38,083 nt of DNA, from positions 1-38,083 of IMG/VR virus record IMGVR_UViG_3300042134_000050. One strand, given 5' to 3'. The notes under the pieces were generated by a model. That model did not search any database. It was not told where the DNA came from and saw only the letters and a list, made by a program, of their open reading frames with translations. Shown here one piece after another: positions 14,790 through 22,059 of this stretch. Both the position numbers and the translations under genes were made by a program. Source of the stretch: a virus. The number at the start of each line of letters is the position of its first letter. The first letter of the stretch is position 1.

Positions 14790-15557
14790 GTGCGTCTGCC
14801 GAAGTTCCAGACGCTTCGGCCCGGCGGGTTGCTCGGGCGCGTGGAGGACAACGTGGCTGAGTTCGCCCGGGCCCTCACTGACGAGCGCTCTGGGCTGCTC
14901 GCCCACGGCCTCACCACCACGGACAACGCCCGTGGGCGCGTGTTTCGGCTCCAGTCGGTGACAGTGCCGGACGACTGGCAGCCCCTCAACCTCGCGGCCT
15001 CGTGGGTGCTCTTCGGCGCCGCCCAGTTCGGCGCCAACGTGGCCGCGCGCTCGGACGACTTCGGCTTCTGCGAGGCGCGGGGGGCCATCCGCGCCAACGG
15101 CGCGGTGTCGGCGGGCTCGCGCATCCTCGACTTCACCTCCGCGTTCGCCCCCATGGCCGACGGCAACCGGCGCACCGTGGTGGAGGTGCTCGGCAGCGCG
15201 GGGGCGGTGGAAATCATCCCCCCTGTCTCCGGGGCCCCCGCCGGAGCCATCAACTACGCATGGGGGAACACCTCCTTCCTCGACCTCAGCAGCGTCCGCT
15301 GGCGCGCGGCAGGCGGCCCGGTGCCCTGGCCCGTCGCCTCCCAGGTGGTGGTGCCGCTCGGGGATGACTACCCCGGCTCGCCCGAGCTCGTGCGTGTGGA
15401 GGACGCCTCCCCTGGGGACGGCACCCACTTCGGGCCGCTGCCGGTGTGGTGGCGGCTGGATCGCATCGGCAACGCGCCCGCCGTGCGTCTCGTGCGCATC
15501 GGTGGGCTGCGCCCGCTCATCACCTACAACCTGACACTCTCCGTCCTCTCCGCCTGA
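14790..15557 (+). CDS. tail-associated structural protein, unknown family
   Basis: A 255-residue, beta-rich protein with a GTG start. It contains alternating hydrophobic segments such as GRVFRLQSVTVPDDWQPL, GANVAARSDDFGF and VRLVRIGGLRPLITYNLTLSVLS. It lies between the adaptor and the very large tail protein, where podoviruses carry tail-completion or nozzle genes. No signal peptide. Role inferred from position. Confidence 0.75.
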   Translation: MRLPKFQTLRPGGLLGRVEDNVAEFARALTDERSGLLAHGLTTTDNARGRVFRLQSVTVPDDWQPLNLAASWVLFGAAQFGANVAARSDDFGFCEARGAIRANGAVSAGSRILDFTSAFAPMADGNRRTVVEVLGSAGAVEIIPPVSGAPAGAINYAWGNTSFLDLSSVRWRAAGGPVPWPVASQVVVPLGDDYPGSPELVRVEDASPGDGTHFGPLPVWWRLDRIGNAPAVRLVRIGGLRPLITYNLTLSVLSA

Positions 15558-15566
15558 AGGAGCCCC

Positions 15567-18500
15567 ATGCCGCTGGTACCTCAGACGATCGACATCCCCT
15601 TCGAGGGGGGCTTGGACACCTCCACCGACCGGCGGAAGGTGATTCCGGGGAAGCTGCTCGAACTGGAGAACGCACGCTTCGTGGGCACCTCCCTGGAGAT
15701 GCGATCCGGCACCTCCTTCCTCGCGGACGGGGTGGTGGGTGGGGGCTCCTTGTCTTCCGCCGTGGCGGTCGCGGAGCGGGATTCCGAACTCCTGAGGTGG
15801 ACGGCGGATGGCGTCTATGGGCGTTCCTCCGCTGACGCGCCTTGGGTGCGCAGGTCGTCAGCGCTGGATGCCACGCCTCTGCTCTTCGACGTCTACCCAC
15901 AGGTGCAGCGGCCCAGGAACTGCGATGCATTCGATTGCGCGACGCTCCTGGGCATCACCGTGTACGTATGGACGGAGGGCGAGCAGACTTCGGGTACAAC
16001 CACGCGGCGACGCCTCTACGCCACCGTTATCGACAACAACACCGGCGTCAGACACCAGGACGCCATGGTGGTGGACACGGCGGATGACTCGGATGAGGCC
16101 TGGCGGGTTCACCCCAGACTCGTGACGGCCGGCGGAACGGTCATCCTCGTCTACGGCCTCCCCGTGCTGGCGGATGGGCCGGTTGCGCTGTATGCGCGAG
16201 CGCTGCTGCCGGGCTCGCCCCAGTCGTTCACTGCGCGCGCGCTGGTGGCCAATCCGCTGTACCAAGCAACACAGGCGTTTCGGTACGCCTTCGATGTCAT
16301 CGACCTCACGACTGGACCCGTCACGTCGACGTCTCCAGGGACGTTCGTTCTGGCGTCAGGTGGCACGTCCGGTGTGGAACTCCGCTGGTTCACGGTGGCA
16401 ACCACCGCGCCTGGGACATTCACGCCGTCCGGAGCAGTCACGACGCAAGCGCCAACGACGGGTGGGGCAACGGCGCAGGCCTTCACCCACGTCCGACTCG
16501 GAAAGCTGGCGGACCTGTCGCGTCTTTTTCTGACGTTCCGCCAGACGCTCACCAACCGTCTTGAGTTGCATACGTTCCGCACGTCCGACCGCGTGCGGTT
16601 GTCCGGGGCCGACCTTGCGGCGGTCGTGGACGGCAAGGTGGCGATGGCGGAAATGGCGACAGGATCCATGACCGCTTTCGTTGAAGGGACGGGCAAGGCG
16701 TCGGGGCAGGACATCAGTCGCGTAACGTGGAACGCTGCTGGGGCCATCACCGCCTCTGTGACGGTATGGATCCAATGCATGCGTCTGGCGGGCATCCCAT
16801 GCCAGGTAGGCGGCTCGTGGGTGGTGCCATGCTATTACGTGGACACCAGGACCAACACATCTGGCCCCGACCTGCCGGGCATCCAGCCGACCTTTTTCCT
16901 GTTGGATGCCGCGACGGCGCGCGTCCGTGCTCGAGCGCTGGAAGGAGAGGCGGGGGCCCCCGTCACGAGCACGTGGCACCTCCCCCACAACCTGGGCTCC
17001 GGCGCGGTGGCTTCGGTTCCTTTGTTGCGCCGGGGCCGACTGGAGATCCAGGTTACGAACGGGGCCATCATCGACCTTACCCCGTCCGGCATCGTGAGGG
17101 CGGAGTTCTCCTCCGCTTCGCCGTCCGTCCTGGGGCGGTTGTATGAAAACGGGCTCCTGCATGTCGGAGGAGCCCTCCCAGCCATCTACGATGGCGCGCA
17201 GTGGGTGGAGGATGGATTCAACCTTCAGCCTGAGGGCATGACGGCAACCGTCCTCGCCACCACCGGAGGGGGCCTGTCCGCTGGCTCATATTCCTGGGGC
17301 CTCGTCTATGAATGGACCGACAGCACGGGCCGCATCCATCGCTCAGCGCCGCATGTGCCGATCCGGCTGACTGTCGTGGCCAACAGCATCGTGTCCCTGA
17401 GGATGCCGTTCCTCTTCGTGACGTCCAAGGTTGGTGTGCGGCTATCGCTCTTCAGGACCCAGGCGAACGGCACCACCATGTACCGATTAGGGACGTCTCA
17501 GCAGGCGTACGGAAACGTGGACCCATCCGCCGGACCCGGCAACACCTTCCTGGAGTATCGCGACTCCGCCAGCGACGCCTCAATCACAGACAACGAGGTG
17601 CTGACCTATGGTGGCCCACAGGGAGGCACAAGCGGTGGCGAGTTATGGCACCGCCCGCCACCGGCCTACGCATCAATCCACCAGCACATGGAGTACGTCA
17701 TTTCCCGCGTCATGGGCGCTCCATTCAGCTACGCATACACCCTCCCTGTGCTGGTCGATGCGGCTCCCGCATGGGCGGTGGAGTTGAGGTTGGTGATCCC
17801 GAGCACGCATGGGAGGGCAGTGGCCAGCGCATCTCTCGACGCGACACTCATTCTCCTGGCCGAGAGGGGGTGTTTTGCCGTGGTTGGTCAAGGCCCCGCT
17901 GCTGACGGAACGAGCAATGGATTCACCTCTCCACAGCACGTCACTGGCTCCGCTGGCTGTCGCTCAGCAGCGTCCGTGGTGTCAACTCCGGACGGGCTCA
18001 TGTACCAGGGCAAGGACGGGTTCTACCTGCTGTCCCGCTCGCTGGAGACGGTGAAATTGGGGGCGCCAGTGGACGCGTTCTCGTCCTTGTCCGTCGTGCG
18101 AGCGCTCGAGGTCCTCGTTGCCGCCACGACGGCCAACCCATCCGGGCGTCGTGAGGTGCGCTGGTACACGGCGGAGGGGAGAACCCTCGTGTATGACCTG
18201 ACCAACCGGCAGTGGGGGACGGACACCGGACAGCCGGCGTCCGATGCCTGTCTCATGGGCGGGTTGCCGCACTTCTCGGACGGGGTGCGTGTCCGATATG
18301 ACGACGCGTCCAGCATCCTGGAAGGTGGGTCTATCTTCTCCTCCGTCATCGGCACCGCGTGGTTGAAGTGGGGTGGTTTCGTGGGCCTGGAGCGCGTGTG
18401 GCGCGTGGTGTTGTTGGGCACCCTCCGACCCACCACGAAGGTGAAGGCGGAGTTGTTCCACGACTACCAGGAGGCAGCCCCGGGCTCGACGACCGAGCAG

Positions 18501-18716
18501 GTGTACCAGGGCGCCGCCGTGGGTGGGCCCGAGGTCTTCAATCTGCGCCAGACGCCTGGGCGACAACTCTGCACCGCCCTACGCGCCCGGTGGACCCTCA
18601 CCCCGCAGCCGACTGGACCTGTGGACACGGGGAAGGTGGGATTGACGTCGGTGACGTTGGAAGTCGGAGTGCACCCTCGCGCCTCGAAGCGGCGCCAGCA
18701 GTACTTGGGAGGCTGA
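15567..18716 (+). CDS. large tail protein (tail tubular B / nozzle-like)
   Basis: A 1049-residue beta-rich protein, the biggest of the window. The N terminus (PQTIDIPFEGGLDTSTDRRKVIPGKLLELENARFV) has the FxGGLDTSTD-type opening known from podovirus tail nozzle and stabilisation proteins (T7 gp12 / P22 gp10 type), followed by many repeated beta segments. It would form the distal tail tube and may contact the host. From about 16000 to 17950 third codon positions hold clearly more A and T than in neighbouring genes, suggesting that the central domains came by recombination. Start ATG follows GGAG. Confidence 0.8.
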   Translation: MPLVPQTIDIPFEGGLDTSTDRRKVIPGKLLELENARFVGTSLEMRSGTSFLADGVVGGGSLSSAVAVAERDSELLRWTADGVYGRSSADAPWVRRSSALDATPLLFDVYPQVQRPRNCDAFDCATLLGITVYVWTEGEQTSGTTTRRRLYATVIDNNTGVRHQDAMVVDTADDSDEAWRVHPRLVTAGGTVILVYGLPVLADGPVALYARALLPGSPQSFTARALVANPLYQATQAFRYAFDVIDLTTGPVTSTSPGTFVLASGGTSGVELRWFTVATTAPGTFTPSGAVTTQAPTTGGATAQAFTHVRLGKLADLSRLFLTFRQTLTNRLELHTFRTSDRVRLSGADLAAVVDGKVAMAEMATGSMTAFVEGTGKASGQDISRVTWNAAGAITASVTVWIQCMRLAGIPCQVGGSWVVPCYYVDTRTNTSGPDLPGIQPTFFLLDAATARVRARALEGEAGAPVTSTWHLPHNLGSGAVASVPLLRRGRLEIQVTNGAIIDLTPSGIVRAEFSSASPSVLGRLYENGLLHVGGALPAIYDGAQWVEDGFNLQPEGMTATVLATTGGGLSAGSYSWGLVYEWTDSTGRIHRSAPHVPIRLTVVANSIVSLRMPFLFVTSKVGVRLSLFRTQANGTTMYRLGTSQQAYGNVDPSAGPGNTFLEYRDSASDASITDNEVLTYGGPQGGTSGGELWHRPPPAYASIHQHMEYVISRVMGAPFSYAYTLPVLVDAAPAWAVELRLVIPSTHGRAVASASLDATLILLAERGCFAVVGQGPAADGTSNGFTSPQHVTGSAGCRSAASVVSTPDGLMYQGKDGFYLLSRSLETVKLGAPVDAFSSLSVVRALEVLVAATTANPSGRREVRWYTAEGRTLVYDLTNRQWGTDTGQPASDACLMGGLPHFSDGVRVRYDDASSILEGGSIFSSVIGTAWLKWGGFVGLERVWRVVLLGTLRPTTKVKAELFHDYQEAAPGSTTEQVYQGAAVGGPEVFNLRQTPGRQLCTALRARWTLTPQPTGPVDTGKVGLTSVTLEVGVHPRASKRRQQYLGG

Positions 18717-18717
18717 C

Positions 18718-19551
18718 ATGGGCTGGAATTGGAAGACCAACAGCATGGAGAGCAGCGATCCCGGCGGCGGTGGGGTTCCGCCTCCTCCTCAGGCCCCGCC
18801 GCCACCCCAGCCCGCCCCACGAGTGGCGACCCAGGGTGGCGGTAGCCGGAACCCCTTTGATCCCAACGTCAACCCCGTACTTGGCTTCATCTTCGGCAAC
18901 GACGAGAAGCCCGGCATCCTCGGGACGGGCCAATTCAAGGCGGACCCCAGCGCCGGGCAGATTGCTGGCATGGACACCCTGCGCGCCCGCGCGGACTACG
19001 GCTACAACCAAGCCCTGGGCGCCAACCCTGGCGCCGCCTTCCAGGGGCAGCAGATGGCGCTGGCGGGAGACCTGCTCGCGGCTTCCCGTGGAGAGGGGCC
19101 GAGCGTCGCCCAGCAGCAGTTGAACCGAGGGATGGACGCCAACGTGGCAGCGAGCGTCGCGCTCGCCAATACCGCGCGTGGTCCAGGCGGGGCCGCCCAG
19201 GTGGGGCAGGTGGCGGCCCAACGCGCCAACATCGGACAGCAGACGGCGGCGGACTCCGGGCTGCTGCGCGCCCAGGAAATCGCCCAGGCGCGCGGGCAGC
19301 TCGCCCAGGTTGCGGGGCAAGGCCGGGAGCAAGACATGGCGGCAGAGGCTCAGAAGCAGCAGATCGCCATGAACTACCTTCAGCTCGGCTTCACGGCGGA
19401 GCAGGCCCAGCAGCAAGCCGCCATGGACTTCGAGCGGCTGCGCCAGGGCTCCTACTACAAGACGGCGGACAACCAGTACCGCGTGGTGAAGGATGTGGCG
19501 GCGGGTATCGGTCAGGCCACCGGCATTGGTGCCGGGGCCCCGAAGGCTTGA
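18718..19551 (+). CDS. virion / ejection-type protein, Gln-Ala rich
   Basis: A 277-residue protein. A Pro/Gly-rich N terminus (GGGGVPPPPQAPPPPQP, about 19-35) is followed by a long helical region rich in Ala, Gln and Gly (about 80-250), as in ejected internal proteins such as P22 gp7/gp20 and T7 gp14. These leave the capsid with the DNA and help it cross the envelope. It is the first of three such genes (18718, 20104, 22060), the usual number in podoviruses. The trio is split by the lipoprotein gene. Role inferred from composition and position. Confidence 0.75.
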   Translation: MGWNWKTNSMESSDPGGGGVPPPPQAPPPPQPAPRVATQGGGSRNPFDPNVNPVLGFIFGNDEKPGILGTGQFKADPSAGQIAGMDTLRARADYGYNQALGANPGAAFQGQQMALAGDLLAASRGEGPSVAQQQLNRGMDANVAASVALANTARGPGGAAQVGQVAAQRANIGQQTAADSGLLRAQEIAQARGQLAQVAGQGREQDMAAEAQKQQIAMNYLQLGFTAEQAQQQAAMDFERLRQGSYYKTADNQYRVVKDVAAGIGQATGIGAGAPKA

Positions 19552-19555
19552 TCTC

Positions 19556-19963
19556 CTACCCCTCGCTGGGGTGACACGGGATGTCCCACACGAGGTCCGT
19601 GTAGGGCGCCCCCTGGCTGAAAGTCATCTTCGTACTCTTCCAGTCGGGAGCCATCTTGAAACTCCAGACCCCCACATTCTCTTGGTTCTGAGTGGGGTTG
19701 CGTGTGACGACGCAGCCCGCTTCGCTGCTCTGGCTGGATGTCTCCGGGTGCACTGCCGTCGACTCCACGCCCATGCCGCGCATGATGACGCTGCACGTGC
19801 TGACCACGGTGCCCTCCTCGAGCGTCCAGGCCGCATGTCGGACCTGGGTCGGCATGTTCACGTTGGGGACGGTGATGTGCTCGGAGCATTCGACTCCGGG
19901 CTCCATCGGCGAGCCGCAAGCAACGAGCGAGATGGCGAAGCAGAGCATCAATATTTGGCGCAT
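19556..19963 (-). CDS. lipoprotein moron inserted in the late block
   Basis: A 135-residue protein read against the late genes. It starts with a type II signal peptide, MRQILMLCFAISLVAC, with lipobox L-V-A-C and Gly at +2, so it should be lipidated and placed in the envelope. The mature part has Cys in VECSEH, STCSVI, GCVVTR and IPCHPS, suggesting two disulfides. ATG at 19963 is chosen since AGGA lies 8 bases upstream; an ATG at 19972 has its AGG directly adjacent. It has its own candidate promoter and a hairpin at its stop. Such genes often change the host surface or block superinfection; no family recognised. Confidence 0.85.
   Translation of the reverse strand: MRQILMLCFAISLVACGSPMEPGVECSEHITVPNVNMPTQVRHAAWTLEEGTVVSTCSVIMRGMGVESTAVHPETSSQSSEAGCVVTRNPTQNQENVGVWSFKMAPDWKSTKMTFSQGAPYTDLVWDIPCHPSEG
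19558..19572. terminator. short hairpin between convergent gene ends
   Basis: ACCCC (19558-19562) pairs with GGGGT (19568-19572) around TCGCT, overlapping the last codons of the leftward lipoprotein gene and lying just past the rightward stop at 19551. There is no U tract, so it would be a weak terminator or a 3' end protector. Confidence 0.3.
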
Positions 19964-20021
19964 GTGGGTCATCCTGGTTGAGGTGGAAAGGGAATTGCTG
20001 CTCCCCGCTGAGTGGCATCAG

Positions 20022-20050
20022 CAGATACGACACGGCTGGACCCCTCACAA
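20022..20050 (-). promoter_or_regulatory. candidate promoter of the lipoprotein gene
   Basis: On the minus strand TTGTGA (20050-20045) and TATCTG (20027-20022) are 17 bases apart, in a 140-base gap that is more AT-rich than its surroundings. The start would lie about 50 bases before the ATG at 19963. Just to the right CTTTCT (20078-20083) pairs with AGAAAG (20088-20093) around TCGC, close to the ribosome site of the rightward gene at 20104. Confidence 0.35.
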
Positions 20051-20103
20051 TGAAACAGGCGTGAATTTCACATGTTACTTTCTTCGCAGAAAGCGAGGCG
20101 CAC

Positions 20104-21864
20104 ATGCCGCAGGTGCTGGGACAGAACGACAACGGGACGTGGAACGTCCAGACGGATGACGGGCGGCAGGTGACGACGGCGTACCTCCCGCCGGGGCTCG
20201 CTGCCGGAACTCCGGCTCCCGCCGAGCAGATGGCTGCGCTCACGGGGCTGGGAGCGCCCGCCCCGTCCGCCGGGGGCACCTCCACCATGGCGCCGCTGCC
20301 CACGGAGGTGGTGTCCGGCTGGCTCGCGGCGGGGGCCCCGGCGGCTCCGCCGCCCGCACCAGTAGCGCCCGGTGCCGCGCAGCAACTCACCCAGGACGTG
20401 CTCGGCACGCCCCGCCCGAAGGGGCTCGAGTTCAACGGCTTCCGAGGGGACCCGGCGGTCCCCATGCGCAACGGGGAAATGCTCGGCCACACCCAGGGCT
20501 ACGCCGCGCGTTCGGACATCGGCGGCGCAGCTCCGGCGGCCCCCACTCAGGCCCCCGCCCTTCGCCCCGTCTCGGACTTCATCGACCTACCCCCGGGGCA
20601 GTCCGCCACTGCCCAGCAGACGGCGAGCGCGCTGGTGCCGGTGCCCTTCTCCGGCGCGGCCCCGGGCGACATGAAGGCGATGAATGCCGCCTTCGCGCAG
20701 CAGGCGAAGGGCGTGCAGGCCGCCGCTGACGCTGCCGCCCAGGGGGCCGCTGCCGAGGCGGCCGTGTACGACGTCCAGGCCCAGGCCGCGCGCCAGCGGG
20801 CCCTTCAGGACTCGGAGCGGCGCCAGGCCGTCACCCAGGGCGTGGACGACGCGGTCCAGACGTACTCCTCGCTCGTCTCGGAACTCACCACCCCCTCGGG
20901 CCAGCTCGACCCGGGGCGTTGGTGGAAAGACCGCACGACGGGCCAGAAGATCGCCGCCTACGCCTCGTCCTTCCTCACCGGCTTCGCGGGCCGCCCGGAC
21001 GCCATCCAACAGGCGATTGACCGGGACCTCGAGGCCCAGAAGGACACCCTCGATAGGATGGACCGGGCGAAGATGCAGCGCCTGGGCGCGTCCCAGGGGC
21101 TCGTGGGGATGATGCGGGACCGCTTCTCCGACACCCTGCTCGCCCAGAACGCCGCCCGGCTCGCTGCCGCCGAGTACGAGGAGAAGGAGACGAAGGCCGC
21201 CGCCGCGCGCGCCCAGGGCCCCCAGGCCCAAGCGGCCGCCCAGGTGCGCCTCGGGGAGATTGCCGAGCGGAAGGCGAAGTACGCCGCGGAGATGCGGGAG
21301 CGCGCTGCACAACTCGCCATGGCCCGGTACGAAGCCCAGTTGAAGCTCCAGCAGCAGGCCGCCGCCCAGCAGGCCCAGTCCGGCGCGGTGGTGCCGCTCG
21401 CGAGCCTCACCCCGGAGCTACTCAAGCGCGCGGTGGTGGTGGCTCCGGGGCAGGCCGTTCTGGCGCTGGACCCCGACTCCGCTGGGAAGGTGCGTGCGCT
21501 CCAGACGGGCTACAAGGACGCGTCGGGCCTCATCAGCGAGATGATTGCCCTGCGCAAGAACTACGGGGGCGAGACACTCAACCAGGACGCGGTGCGCACC
21601 GGCAAGGGGCTGCGCAGTTCCTTCCTCCTCACCCTGAAGAACCTCGAGCAGACGGGCGCCCTGGACAAGGGGACGGTGGAAATCGTCGAGCCGATGATTC
21701 CGGAGGACCCGCTGGAGTGGAAGATGGGGACCACGGCGCTGATGGAGTCCACGCTCAACACGGTGCGCGGGAAGTTCACCAACGCCTTCATGACCTTCAC
21801 CGGGCGCGCCTCGCCGGACATGGACAACTCCGTGGCGAAGAAGGATGCGAAGCCCGCGAAGTAG
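20104..21864 (+). CDS. large virion / ejection-type protein
   Basis: A 586-residue protein. Residues 1-60 look beta-like and begin MPQVLGQNDNGTWNVQTDDG. A Pro/Ala-rich region follows to about 200, then a very long Ala/Gln/Glu/Lys helical section (about 190-440), and a compact C-terminal part. The pattern matches internal virion proteins ejected with DNA. It restarts the late block after the lipoprotein insertion. An alternative is a coiled-coil tail protein. No lytic transglycosylase motif was seen. Confidence 0.75.
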   Translation: MPQVLGQNDNGTWNVQTDDGRQVTTAYLPPGLAAGTPAPAEQMAALTGLGAPAPSAGGTSTMAPLPTEVVSGWLAAGAPAAPPPAPVAPGAAQQLTQDVLGTPRPKGLEFNGFRGDPAVPMRNGEMLGHTQGYAARSDIGGAAPAAPTQAPALRPVSDFIDLPPGQSATAQQTASALVPVPFSGAAPGDMKAMNAAFAQQAKGVQAAADAAAQGAAAEAAVYDVQAQAARQRALQDSERRQAVTQGVDDAVQTYSSLVSELTTPSGQLDPGRWWKDRTTGQKIAAYASSFLTGFAGRPDAIQQAIDRDLEAQKDTLDRMDRAKMQRLGASQGLVGMMRDRFSDTLLAQNAARLAAAEYEEKETKAAAARAQGPQAQAAAQVRLGEIAERKAKYAAEMRERAAQLAMARYEAQLKLQQQAAAQQAQSGAVVPLASLTPELLKRAVVVAPGQAVLALDPDSAGKVRALQTGYKDASGLISEMIALRKNYGGETLNQDAVRTGKGLRSSFLLTLKNLEQTGALDKGTVEIVEPMIPEDPLEWKMGTTALMESTLNTVRGKFTNAFMTFTGRASPDMDNSVAKKDAKPAK

Positions 21865-21895
21865 CGCTCGGCCGAGGCCAGTCGTATCTTCCCCA

Positions 21896-21993
21896 GGCCG
21901 TGTGCGGGGTAACGGTGGCCCTCGGTCCCCTTCGGTGGGGTGAAAGACGCCCGGCAGTACGCACGGGATTCCGGTTCAAGTCCGGTCACGGCA
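21896..21993 (+). ncRNA. tRNA-like structured RNA with a long variable arm
   Basis: The 195-base gap between two virion genes holds a tRNA-like fold. A textbook T loop TTCAAGT (21975-21981) sits on a CCGG/CCGG stem. GCCGTG (21897-21902, written as GGCCGTG from 21896) pairs with CACGGC (21987-21992) as acceptor. GGG/CCC makes a D-type arm around a loop with GG. GTCCC (21925-21929) pairs with GGGGT (21937-21941) around a 7-base loop. CCCG/CGGG (21950-21953, 21964-21967) makes a class-II-like variable arm. The anticodon would be UCG or CGG by register, which does not fit class II tRNAs, and the first acceptor pair and several conserved D-loop bases are missing. A decayed tRNA or a mimic is possible. 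Confidence 0.35.
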
Positions 21994-21999
21994 GGTGGA

Positions 22000-22032
22000 G
22001 GGCTCTGGGGCAACCCGGGGCCCTTCGTCTTT
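22000..22032 (+). terminator. rho-independent terminator after the tRNA-like RNA
   Basis: GGGCTCTGGG (22000-22009) pairs with CCCGGGGCCC (22014-22023), with two G-U pairs, around the GNRA loop GCAA. TTCGTCTTT follows. It shares the 15-mer GGCCCTTCGTCTTTG with the terminator at 37848-37888 and nearly matches the one at 37311. Confidence 0.75.
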
Positions 22033-22059
22033 GCGGGGCAGGCCGGTTATCTTGCCCAC

